A DNA stretch of 64,000 nt from Theileria orientalis strain Shintoku (Eukaryota; Apicomplexa; Aconoidasida; Piroplasmida; Theileriidae). Below the pieces are notes generated by a model that was not told the origin of the DNA, ran no database searches, and worked only from the letters and a program-made list of their open reading frames with translations. Location: positions 2,150,001-2,214,000 of the forward strand of contig NC_025260.1 in assembly GCF_000740895.1 (NCBI RefSeq). The letters run 5' to 3'. Below, in pieces: positions 12,116-21,685 of the stretch. A program made the position numbers and the translations under genes. How positions within the stretch are numbered: position 1 is the first letter of the stretch; each line of letters starts with the position of its first letter.

Positions 12116-14514
12116 TTACAAAACCACGAACTCTTCTTCATCGGCGCCTTCAGTTTTATATTTTTCGGCGGCCTCTATTAAGGAATCCATGTTCGAGTGT
12201 TTCAAAAGAACGCTGGGATCGCTATACACCTGTACCGCCATTAAACACTTGCACCTCACCTTAGCTATCTCCTGATCCGAGTTCAAACCGAACATGACGT
12301 TTTCTGAGCAGCAGATGCAGAATTCCGAGGGCTCCGCGTACAACTCCGAGAATTTATAGTCTAAAAGCTAGTTATCCACGAGTGTGTGAACCTGATAGAG
12401 AGAACCGAATCGAGTGAGGCGTGTTTCCGAGGCAGCTCTTCCCGCCGTGCTCAGCCGCGAAGTGGAGCGGGTGCTGCGTGAGCGAAACGATGAGCTCCAC
12501 GACCACAGACCCGCAGATGTCAGTGACTCCCGGCTTAACCACGGTACAGACTTCGTCGAAGGGCCTGCAAGTTATAAGCTCCAAGTCAGCGTACCTGCCC
12601 GTTATGGTATCCCTCAGAGGCCCCGAGTCGCTGCAGAAGTAGCACGCTCCCTTGAACTGCCTATAGCTGTGCCTAATCACCATGAAGGAGTCGAATCCCA
12701 GTCCAGCTGAAACCACCAGGGGGCACGGCTCATTATTGAAGTTTCTGTAGAATCAAAAATTATGCGACCAGCAATTAGTTATGTTACCTCTGGGAGGCCA
12801 AAAGCGACGGGAGCCACCTGGACTCCTTGGTGTCAGTGGTCAGGATCATGACGTCCGATGAGTCAACAATCGACCTCGTGTTCTCGATCAGCTCAAACAG
12901 GTGCGTCTCATCATACTGGTGTCCTGAACCCAAGGTTAAAATTAGAGAGCGTACCAGGCATCGGAATCTCCATGTTGATCATCGTCAACTTCACGTCAGG
13001 CCGTATCTTAATGATCATTTTCTTAGCAGCCTCGACTTTCGAAATCTAAATGAACGATTAGCAGTGACTAGTATGGCATCGGTGGAAGCGATGGCTGCCA
13101 TAGATATCTATTGGTTGAGAAGGTACGTTTTTGTGACAATCCTTGTGAACGTAGAGCGACTGCCTGGTTGAGTTGTTGACGTAGCCCATGTCGACGAGAA
13201 CGAACCTCCTGAATAGTGGTGATATACTGGTTGAATCTTGAAAACTCACTCCACTCCCCAAGATAGCAGCTGCCTAATGACGCTGCAGCCCAGAGTTCCG
13301 AGACCTACTATGCAGACCTTCAGCCCTGTTACGTTCTTAATCTTCAAGTCCGGCAGAATCCGCCATGTGATCAACTCCAAGTTCAGCTCCTCGACCACCT
13401 TGGCAATTGCACTAGAGTCTACGGCATCGAGGAACGAGTACTGGTGTTCGTAAACGTTGACGCCCTTTGATATCATGTACCGGAACCCCTGAAGCAGAGA
13501 CAGGGACTCGAAGTCCTCCTCCGAGGGCGTCTGAATGGTGTATACGGCCGCCTGGGCGTGTGTGCTCTGGCCCTCAAGCAGACGCACGTTCAGAACCACC
13601 AAGTTCAGGTTCTTTGAGAACAGCCGGTTCGACTTGCAAAAGGAGAGCAGGAAGTTCCGCCAGAACCTAGGAGGCTCCTTGCCGTGCGAAAAGGAGGAGA
13701 ACGAGCACACGAATATGTAGTCAAGGGGCGTCGGATCGTCGTTCACGAAGGGCTCGCCGTCGTAAAATACCAAATCGGTTAGCTTGAAGACTCTGCTGTG
13801 CCTCCTGCTGTACAGAAAGAACAAATCGTCGAGAGTGTGCTTCTCAAAATGCAGTAAAATGCCGTTTAAATCCGAAAGCTTAAAGTTATTGTAGTCCTGC
13901 GTGTACGATAGGCTCTCGACGAGCCCGAAATACGAGTAGCAGAAGGGGCTCCCCGGACTCACGACTGGGTTTGCGATATAGTAGTGGCAGGTGCAGCTTT
14001 TCAGGTCCAAAAAACAAAAAATAAAAAACTGGTTAATTTTATAGTAGCAGTCCGAGTCTATCGCGTCCGGGTTGTCCAAAATGTGTACGGGAAACAGGCC
14101 CGAATTCCGGCGGATCGACTCCACGTCAATGTGCTCCGAAATCAGGGCCGCCTTGTCGAACTTCCGCAGATCCGATAAGGAATCCACCACCACGAGAGTG
14201 CCCCGGGCTGTTTTACAGCAGCACTCCTCGCCCGGGTCCCGAACAGGCTCCTTTTCGTAGGTGATCTCCCGCTCCAGCGCGTACCGCGCCTTCGCGTCGC
14301 TCGCCCTGCCCCTGCACCCGCCGAACCTACACCTATTCTCCTCAAACGAGAATTTGTCCAGCAAAAAGGTTCCGTCGGTCAGCAGGAGCGAATAAACGTC
14401 GACCTTCGCCGCGCCGTGCTTGAACCGGCGCAGCTTCAGCTGGTAGAGCTCAATGAAGAAGGAAATATCTATGCTGTACTGCTGCGAGAGGAACCTCAGC
14501 GCGTTTTCGACCAT
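12116..14514 (-). CDS. ATG7: E1-like ATG7, activating enzyme for ATG8
   Basis: The first exon (14514 down to about 13256) holds the N-terminal ATG7 domain and enters the adenylation domain at LTWRILPDLKIKNVTGLK, followed by VGLGTLGCSVIRQLLSWGVE. Short exons continue with LVDMGYVNNSTRQSLY, DVMILTTDTKESRWLP and GLGFDSFMVIRHS. The block after that carries the catalytic Cys in DEVCTVVKPGVTDICG with VVELIVSLTQHP. The C-terminus is acidic (DEEEFVVL), typical of ATG7. The enzyme adenylates ATG8 and passes it to ATG3. In apicomplexans this pathway is mainly tied to apicoplast inheritance rather than bulk autophagy. The gene lies 65 nt after the upstream gene's stop and 116 nt before the ThrRS start, on the same strand. 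Confidence 0.92.
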
Positions 14515-14579
14515 CTGTGCAAAAATTCCCCGCTACGGATCGCGAAATACATAAAATTTATTGTGAATCAAACATTAAA

Positions 14580-17500
14580 TTATCGTGCCGTGTGCTTTGT
14601 GAACTCGATGACCACCTCCAGCTCAGTCATCGCCAGAATCTCTTTTGAAACCACCAGGCCTCTGAAGCGGCTGTCTTTTCTGCGCGTTTTCGAGTGACTC
14701 TGGCCTCCGTTCGCGCCTTCATCCGCGCCGATCTCCTCTGCCGCGCCGAGCTCTCGATTTATAGATTCTTCCCTCTGCGAATTATTCGTTTCAAAGGCTC
14801 TCGCGTTGGCACCGCCAACATCTTCCGCCTTCCGTGTGTCCAAGTTCAGATGATGCGCTATTGTGTTTTTTGCGTTCACGTACTCCTTAAACGCGTCCCT
14901 CTCCGGCTCAGACGCCAGCCTCCGGAGCAGCGCTTCGCAGTGCCTCCAGTTTTCTTCTTTGATCCCCTCTCCATCTTCAGTTTCCGGCTGATATCCTCCT
15001 TCCTTGGGCTTCTTTTCTTCAGATTCTCTGCTCTTTTGCCTGTACAGCTTGTTCAGCGCCCCGTACAGCTTCTTTGACCACAGGCAGTACTTCAGTGCCT
15101 TCAGCAGCTCCTCTTCCAGACTCATGTTCGCTCCGTACCTTATTGTTTCCAGCGACACCAAGATTAGGTTTGACACCAGCTCGTCTGTCCTCAGGCCCTC
15201 CTTTATGCTCCCAGTCACAACGCTCACCTTATCTCTCAACTCCAATCCCAACTTATAGATGTCTTCTACGTTTCTGAATTGTTGCCAGTTTTTAACCTTG
15301 AGTTTGTGAAACTCTTCGTACAACTCTACCAACTCGCTAAATTGTATCTTCCTACTTCCCTTTTCACTTCTTGATTCCTTACTTTCTTTATTTTTTGAAT
15401 TGGCTACTCTGGCCTTGTTATTATCCAATTTATCTTCTGGGCCTGTTTTCACTTCTTCATCAAAGCTTAGGTTCCGAGTTTCACCATTGTTCATTTTGGT
15501 CGTTGCATCGTCGTTAAAATTGGTCGTTGCATCGTCGTTAAAATTGTTCGTTTCATCAATAATAGCATCCGCTTCTAAAGTTGGTGTGTTATCATTACTA
15601 ATGGCATTTCTTTCTGATATTGGCGAATCCGTGTTACTATCATTAGTTTCCATATTAATATTATCATCTATCGTAATTCCCGCCTCATCGTTACTACCAT
15701 TTCCAGAACCAGTAATTGTACGACCACTATTCCCTTTACCATCACTTATACTTATATCTTCCTCAATTTCATCACTGTTTCTGTTCCCCAACACTTCTAA
15801 GTCTTCGACAATACCACCAAGTTCTACTTTTCCCACATTTTCCACATTGGATTCTTCTGCTGATGTATCATTTTCACATTCACTTTCAGTCTTTTCCTTG
15901 AACTTGCTCGGACTACATTTTTTTTCTCTACTCACTTCCGCTGGTGCTCCCACTTCCTCCTTATCAGCTTCTCCACTGCTTCTACTTAAGTACGCTTTAA
16001 TGATGTTTATCATATCCGTCAGGTCACTGCTGTTTACTGTTGCTGTCCTTTTAAAGTTTATCAGTGCGTTCCACTCCGTCTTCAGCTTCATCGTGTCCAC
16101 GGTCACTGACCAGTTGTTGAATCTGTTGAGTACGCTTCTGCACTTCCTTTCAAATGTCAGCGCCACCTCCACTTCGTTTCTCAGCGGCTCTAGCAACTCT
16201 GCTGTGTCCACGTACTCCGTCACTGCTTCTGCTTGCTGCAGCACCAGCAGCGACTCCATGATCCCGTTAACTTTACTGTCTGATGCCAACAAGGTCTCCA
16301 GCTTCCTCAGCCTTCTCTTGAACCTTCTCCACATGTTGTACACTGGCTCTATGTTCCTCAGGCTCGGTATCGTCATCTCCAGGTTTTGATACCCGTTGTA
16401 TGCTGACTCCAGCTCCTCCGGCGTCAGCTTCGGCTCGTTTACGTAGCTTCTTTCCTCCATCTTCGCTCTCAACGTCCTTGCCTTGTTCTCGCCCGGACTC
16501 CCGTGCTTATCCTTCATGCCAGTGCTTTCTTGTGCGTTTCCATCCCTGTTTCCGTCCTTAGTTCTGTCCTTGCTTACATCCTTGTTTCCGTCCTTGCTTA
16601 CTTCCTTGCTTACTTCCTTCAAAACTTCAGTTCTACGATTTTCATTGCCTACGCTGTCACTCTCCCCTTTCGTCTTATCGCTGTACCTGTTTGACTTAAT
16701 TGTCTCGTACATTATTATTCTGTTAAACTTCGGGTCGTCAAACTTATTCATCCACTCCAGCGTCATTTGCAACTTCGCGCTCAGGTGCTTGTATATCTTA
16801 GTATCCTTCAGCTCTTCTGGTGTGTTTTCGAGCAGCTCCGATACTAGTGTGTAGTTTGCTGGTTTCTGAGTGTATTTCTGCGCCTGGTACAGCCACAGTG
16901 AGTTTTCCACGTGTTTCCTGATGATTTCTACGTCCGGAATCTTCAGCGAATACTCGCCGCTCTTCTCCAGCAGTGACGAGCACACTTCGAACTCCGACTG
17001 TATCAGCGACTCCACGATCAGGTGCCTCAGCGCCGATATGTTGTAGAACACCTGGTTCAGCGTCAGGTACTCTGGCGTCATGAACGTCGTGTTCATCCCC
17101 TGCTTCAGGAAATTCTCCACATCTTCCAAATCCGCCGTGTTTTCCTCCGTGTCTTCGAAGATGCCCGCCAGTCTCCTCCGTATTTCCACCCGGTACTCCT
17201 CCGTCCTTGCTATTGCACACTCCAGTTTATCTGCTGCACGTGAGCTCAGGATCCCACTCGTCGATGCTCTGAACTCTTGCAGGAGTGATTTCGCCTCGTT
17301 CAGCGTTATTCTGTCGACGCCTGTTCTGCACATCGCCTCATCCACTCTGTGATTCCAATCGTCGATCGTGTTAACAAACGTTAGGAGTGAGTACGCCAGG
17401 TTCTTCACATACTTATAGCTTATCTTCTCCTTGTCCTCCTCAGTTTCTCCAAGCCAGTCTGTCGATGCTTTCGTGTTTACACGGTGATCATCGGAAAGGC

Positions 17501-18151
17501 TCCTTTCAGATGCTTCCAGTGAAGAACTTGATGGAATCTCCTTCAAACCATCATGTAACTTCTTCTTTTTCTGAATTTTATTATGAAAATCCCCCTTATT
17601 CCTTGAAAGACGATAAATCGACTCAACGATCGATGGCAGGTACTGTATCCATGGCTTTACAAAAAGATAGTCCGATTTTGATCTTATAGAATCCAAACTC
17701 GGGGTTTCAGGCTCAATTGTTTTCGCTCTTTTCCTTTTCGTGTTACTTATTTTACAATTGTGTGATTCGCACGTAAAAGAGCTTTTGTCCGACTCGATGT
17801 CAGATTCCTGAACAGATTTAACTTAATCTATCTAAAACTTACTGGCTTAGTTTTTTTCAAATTTATTATTGCTTCGGCCGATATGTTGTTAAATATGGTC
17901 TTATATTTGTCGTACAATTTACTTTCCAGCAAATAATTTTCGTCGCTTTGAGATTCCAAATTGTTGCTCACTGGGTCGAAAATTTTTACGTATCTTTCTG
18001 AGATCGGCGGCACCGACTGTTTCCTGAAGATTGGTGAAACTAAAGCCTGTCGAGTCACAACATCAACCTTAATACTGTGCCCTTTGCCCATGTACGGATG
18101 GCGGTGGTTGGCGGGACTCTGTGCCTCCATTTGTACGCAATATTCCAGCAT
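14580..18151 (-). CDS. Large helical protein, weakly PLU-1-like; unknown function
   Basis: Two exons (18151-17843 and 17807-14580, 35-nt intron, phase 0) encode 1178 aa. The N-terminus (QALVSPIFRKQSVPPISERY) is basic and Pro/Ser-rich; a KRKRAK cluster near residue 125 could be nuclear targeting. From residue about 190 the protein is a string of amphipathic helices with recurrent W and LL pairs (NSLWLYQAQKY, LEWMNKF, MWRRFKRRL, NNWSVTVDTMKL). This recalls the PLU-1 helical region of KDM5 proteins, but no JmjC, PHD or ARID motif is seen. Residues about 400-450 and 690-850 are charged, low complexity and probably disordered. I do not assign a function; chromatin association is only a hint. The start is the first ATG of the exon. 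Confidence 0.85.
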
Positions 18152-18363
18152 AAACAAGTGTATAATACTAAATTGTAAAGCAACAAAGTTAAAACATGTA
18201 AAAATATATAATAAAAATATTATTGTGTAATTAGTAACCCACCATCAAAACTGGTGTGACATTGGAGCGTGGATTTAATCTTTCAATTAATCCACTTTTT
18301 CTTCAATTTTTATTTTTTCCATCCGATATGACATTTTTGCTATTCTTTGAATAAAATACGCAA

Positions 18364-19776
18364 TCATAGGTCCATCTGCCTTGCAGTTTCAGGAGGTAGG
18401 CTCACTTGCAGGTGGCTAGGATCGACATGCCCTTTGGCTCTAGAGGAACCAATTTCCAGCCCTTCTTGTTCGTCTTGCGATGCTATTTGTACCATTGTTG
18501 GTGGCATTGGATGGCCTGCGAGGCCTCCTGACTTCTCTGCTTCTGTCAAATCTCTCACGTGAACCTCGACTAAAGGTTTTAATGTTCCGCCCTGATTGGC
18601 TGTTTCACCACCAGTTGTCGTTCTTTGAGTTTGAGTTTGTTGTCCACTATCTTGTGACGATTCCATCTCTAAAGCTGAAACTCCTGGTGACCCTGCAGCT
18701 GTCTCCTGTTGTGTTGCATTTGTAAACGAATCCTCATCGGATAAATCGTTACCGTCTGGGTCAAATATTTTCGCATTGCCAAATTTGCATCCTAGAAACG
18801 TGTTTGTCATAGAATACAGTTTAGTGAGTCCAAAATTCCCCTCCTTCAGCAGAGAAAAGGCCGTAACTTCCTTGGTTACTATAAAGAAAATTGAAAACTG
18901 TTTATCGTTCTTAATATCATTTCTCACGTATATCGAGTCTCCTGAGTTTTTGTGGTAGAATATGCTCTTAGTTTTGTCATTGATAACAAAGGAGAGGCAG
19001 TCGCCCAGTTCAACTCTGCTACCATCTGCTATATTTTTACCTACTAGGGTGATAACTGTGTTTTCCCTGACTGTGAATTGGAGCACACACTCATTCTTGT
19101 GGTTGAGGAAGTAGCCTGTTTCGCAAATGCATGCGAAATCGTTGGTGCCCGACCCCGTGGGAATACAAACCTTATGACTACTGGCTCCACCGCACTTAGC
19201 TCTGCGGTCATTTCCACATATATTTTTGTGGCAAAGGACTCCATCTCCTTCATATCCTTGCTTGCACACACATCTCTTTAATTGATTGGGTTCTGTTGGC
19301 TGAGAACACGTGGTCAGTGGACTCGAACAGTCATCATCTGTTAAACAATGCTGAAAGCATCCTGTGTACGGGTCTCCAAAAAATCCGTTTTGACAGGCAC
19401 ATAAGCTCTTATCGTCAGCGACATTGAAGCAAAACGAATATTTGTTACATACGGTATTCGTATCTTTAGACGTAGCCCACGAATCCTTAATTTTTTTACA
19501 ATTATCTTGTGCGAGCCTCTTTTGAAGTGCTGGGTTTAAAAACTCTTGAGGCTCAGGTTTGGCAGCCTCCACAGTCTCGTTAGACTTTAAATGGAAATAT
19601 CCCATTACACCTTTATTTACTTTACATTTAAGCTGTTCGTCCTTAGTCTGATTCCAAGGGCAATATGCTTTATACACGTTGTCTTTTTTAATAACCGCCA
19701 GTGGAAGTAGTGTATAAAAATATCCATTAACGGATATAATGTAAATGTTAAAAATTAAAAATACAAGCAATTTCAT
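18364..19776 (-). CDS. Secreted EGF-like protein, copy A (tandem pair)
   Basis: A single exon of 470 aa. Signal peptide MKLLVFLIFNIYIISVNG precedes a YCPWNQTKDEQLKCK block, then about ten cysteines in EGF-like spacing between residues 120 and 240 (CSFCFNVADDKSLCAC-like, GFFGDPYTGC, GYEGDGVLCHKNICG, CICETGYFLNHKNECV). A beta-rich domain with SIFYHKNSGDSIYVR and FGLTKLYSMTNTFLGCKFG follows. The last 130 residues are Gln/Thr/Ser-rich and lack a membrane anchor or GPI signal, so it is likely soluble in the secretory route or an invasion organelle. It is a paralogue of the gene at 20127-21329 with the same domain order, but it is more AT-rich and has a longer tail. Product name beyond EGF-like is not known to me. 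Confidence 0.9.
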   Translation of the reverse strand: MKLLVFLIFNIYIISVNGYFYTLLPLAVIKKDNVYKAYCPWNQTKDEQLKCKVNKGVMGYFHLKSNETVEAAKPEPQEFLNPALQKRLAQDNCKKIKDSWATSKDTNTVCNKYSFCFNVADDKSLCACQNGFFGDPYTGCFQHCLTDDDCSSPLTTCSQPTEPNQLKRCVCKQGYEGDGVLCHKNICGNDRRAKCGGASSHKVCIPTGSGTNDFACICETGYFLNHKNECVLQFTVRENTVITLVGKNIADGSRVELGDCLSFVINDKTKSIFYHKNSGDSIYVRNDIKNDKQFSIFFIVTKEVTAFSLLKEGNFGLTKLYSMTNTFLGCKFGNAKIFDPDGNDLSDEDSFTNATQQETAAGSPGVSALEMESSQDSGQQTQTQRTTTGGETANQGGTLKPLVEVHVRDLTEAEKSGGLAGHPMPPTMVQIASQDEQEGLEIGSSRAKGHVDPSHLQVSLPPETARQMDL

Positions 19777-20126
19777 AATGTTTTATTCTGCTACATGATA
19801 TATGATTTGATTTATAAATAGATTGTATGAATAAAAATTAAATGTGTAGAGGTAATAAAATATTGGACATGTGTTTATGAATATACATCTGAAAATATAC
19901 TGTTACAAGATCAAGTAATAAAATAAACACACACATTGATAACCATTCTACATTGTATTTCCAATTTAAAAATAGAATGTTAATAAAAATAAAAGAAGAA
20001 TAAGCAATATGTGTGAATTATGTTACCCAATAAAAACAACCAACATGATAGTGTAAAAACATCCAGTAACTACAGGAAAAGAGAAGATTGTTCATGAAAT
20101 TAATTCAAAGTTTATTTTTACTTTGC
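19777..20126. other. AT-rich spacer between EGF-like paralogues
   Basis: No gene seen. It contains the 5' region of copy A, including the conserved element at 19831-19848. Confidence 0.8.
19831..19848 (-). promoter_or_regulatory. Shared upstream element of EGF-like copy A
   Basis: Plus-strand ATAAAAATTAAATGTGTA lies 55-72 nt upstream of the minus-strand start. The paralogue has the same 18-mer with one mismatch at a similar distance. Function is inferred only from conservation and position. Confidence 0.45.
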
Positions 20127-21329
20127 TTAAAGCTCTTGAGATGTCGGTCCCTGCAGATCCAGCGTCGATAGTGGTCTCACTTCCACAGAGGAAACTTCTC
20201 CCTCCAACACCTTTTCCGGCAGTATGTTTGCCGTTTTCAATCCACCCACGAGTTCCTCGGGATTCATACTCCGAACATTGACCTCCACCTTTTCAGTCGT
20301 ATCCTCGCCAACCACAATCTCGTGACCGTTCGGCCTTGTGACCTTTACCTGCCCGAATTTGCACCTTTTGAAGGTGTTCGATATGGAATACAGCTTTGTG
20401 AGACCGAAGGCGGTGTCATGCAGAGCCGAAAAGGCGGTGACCTCGTCAGTTAAGACGAAGAAAACGGTGAAGACATTTTCGTTTTTTATTGGCCTCCTCA
20501 CGTATATTGAGTCTCCAGAGTTTTTGTGGAAGAAAATGCTCTTGCCGTTGTCGTTGAGCACGAAAGAGATGCACTCCCCAGCCTCCACCCTGCTTCCATT
20601 CTGGACGTTCTTGCCAGTTAGGGTTAGCACAGTGTCCTTGACCAGAGTGACATCGGGCACACACTTGTTGTTGTAGTCCAAAAATTGCCCATTTGGGCAC
20701 ATACACTTGTAATCGCCGTCACCGGGGCCGGTTGGAACACAGACTTTATTTCTATCGGGCCCGCACTTCTCGAATCTGTCATCTCCGCAGGGGTTCTTGT
20801 AGCACATCACTCCGTCGCCCTGGTACCCCGAGTTGCAAGTGCAGTACGACAGGACGCTCCCAGTGCCAGTCCTGCAATGCGACACCGGGCTCACGCATTC
20901 GGCGTCAGAGAAGCAGTGCTTCTTGCATCCGGCGTACGAGTCGCCAAAGAAGCCTGCGTCGCAAGTACACATGCTGCGATTGCTGCTGAGGTTGAAGCAG
21001 AGAGAGTAGCTCTTGCAGGTTCCGGCGGCAGTGCTCACATCCTTATACGTAGTTTTCAAGTGCTGGCAGTGGTCTTCTGAAAACAGCCTCTGAACCAAAG
21101 GGTTGAGGAACCCCTGAAAGGTGGGCGTGACGTCCTTGTGGCAGTATCCCATTACGTTCTTGTAAATTTTACACCTCAGATTCGGGTCCCTGCTATCGTT
21201 CCAGGGACAGTAGGCAGTGTATGTATTGTTGACTTTGTGGACAACAAGTGGAAGAGCCTGGTAGAAAAAGCAGTCAACAGCTAAAACATAAATACTAAAA
21301 AAAACGATAAAAAACGAGTATATCATCAT
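20127..21329 (-). CDS. Secreted EGF-like protein, copy B (tandem pair)
   Basis: A single exon of about 400 aa. The start is ATG at 21329 (or 21326); a TTG-initiated frame extends slightly further but is not credible. Signal peptide MMIYSFFIVFFSIYVLAVDC, then AYCPWNDSRDPNLRCK, an EGF-like cysteine array (CTCDAGFFGDSYAGC, YCTCNSGYQGDGVMC, CMCPNGQFLDYNNKC) and the beta-rich domain with SIFFHKNSGDSIYVRRP and FGLTKLYSISNTFKRCKFG. The tail is short and without an anchor. Domain order and many blocks match copy A directly downstream, so this is a tandem duplication. Copy B is clearly more GC-rich than copy A. Likely a parasite secreted or micronemal protein; the receptor or partner is unknown. Confidence 0.9.
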   Translation of the reverse strand: MMIYSFFIVFFSIYVLAVDCFFYQALPLVVHKVNNTYTAYCPWNDSRDPNLRCKIYKNVMGYCHKDVTPTFQGFLNPLVQRLFSEDHCQHLKTTYKDVSTAAGTCKSYSLCFNLSSNRSMCTCDAGFFGDSYAGCKKHCFSDAECVSPVSHCRTGTGSVLSYCTCNSGYQGDGVMCYKNPCGDDRFEKCGPDRNKVCVPTGPGDGDYKCMCPNGQFLDYNNKCVPDVTLVKDTVLTLTGKNVQNGSRVEAGECISFVLNDNGKSIFFHKNSGDSIYVRRPIKNENVFTVFFVLTDEVTAFSALHDTAFGLTKLYSISNTFKRCKFGQVKVTRPNGHEIVVGEDTTEKVEVNVRSMNPEELVGGLKTANILPEKVLEGEVSSVEVRPLSTLDLQGPTSQEL

Positions 21330-21341
21330 TGTATAGAACAA

Positions 21342-21685
21342 ACAGCCCCTGTATTATATATATTATCGTATTTAGTAATTAAAAATTAAAATAAAAATCA
21401 AATGTGTAAATAAATTAGGTTTAAACGAACAAAGGTATACATAAATTAGGAATACGTGGTAAATGTAAAACAAATACAAATTATAACACAAAACAAGCAC
21501 ACATCAATAAAAAATAGAATAATAAACCAATATATTAAACATAAAAGCCAAACAGAAACATAAATACGATTTTCACATCATTTCAGTAAACACAGGCCCA
21601 ATAAGAAACATACACTTTAGGTATATATGAACAGTGTATCACAGCCGCATTTCCAAATTACACTTATTTAAGCCTGTTTTGGGAA
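21342..21685. other. AT-rich spacer between EGF-like copy B and ABCF
   Basis: No gene seen. It holds the copy B promoter element (21391-21408) and the ABCF 3' end. Confidence 0.8.
21391..21408 (-). promoter_or_regulatory. Shared upstream element of EGF-like copy B
   Basis: Plus-strand ATAAAAATCAAATGTGTA lies 62-79 nt upstream of the copy B start, differing by one base from the copy A element. Its TGTGTAAATAAA extension recurs at 24597-24608, 80 nt upstream of the ABCF start. Confidence 0.45.

Noticed and set aside
15400..16389. 329-aa open frame on the plus strand
   Set aside because: Complement of a low-complexity acidic region in the 1178-aa protein; Leu/Ser-rich by strand symmetry only.
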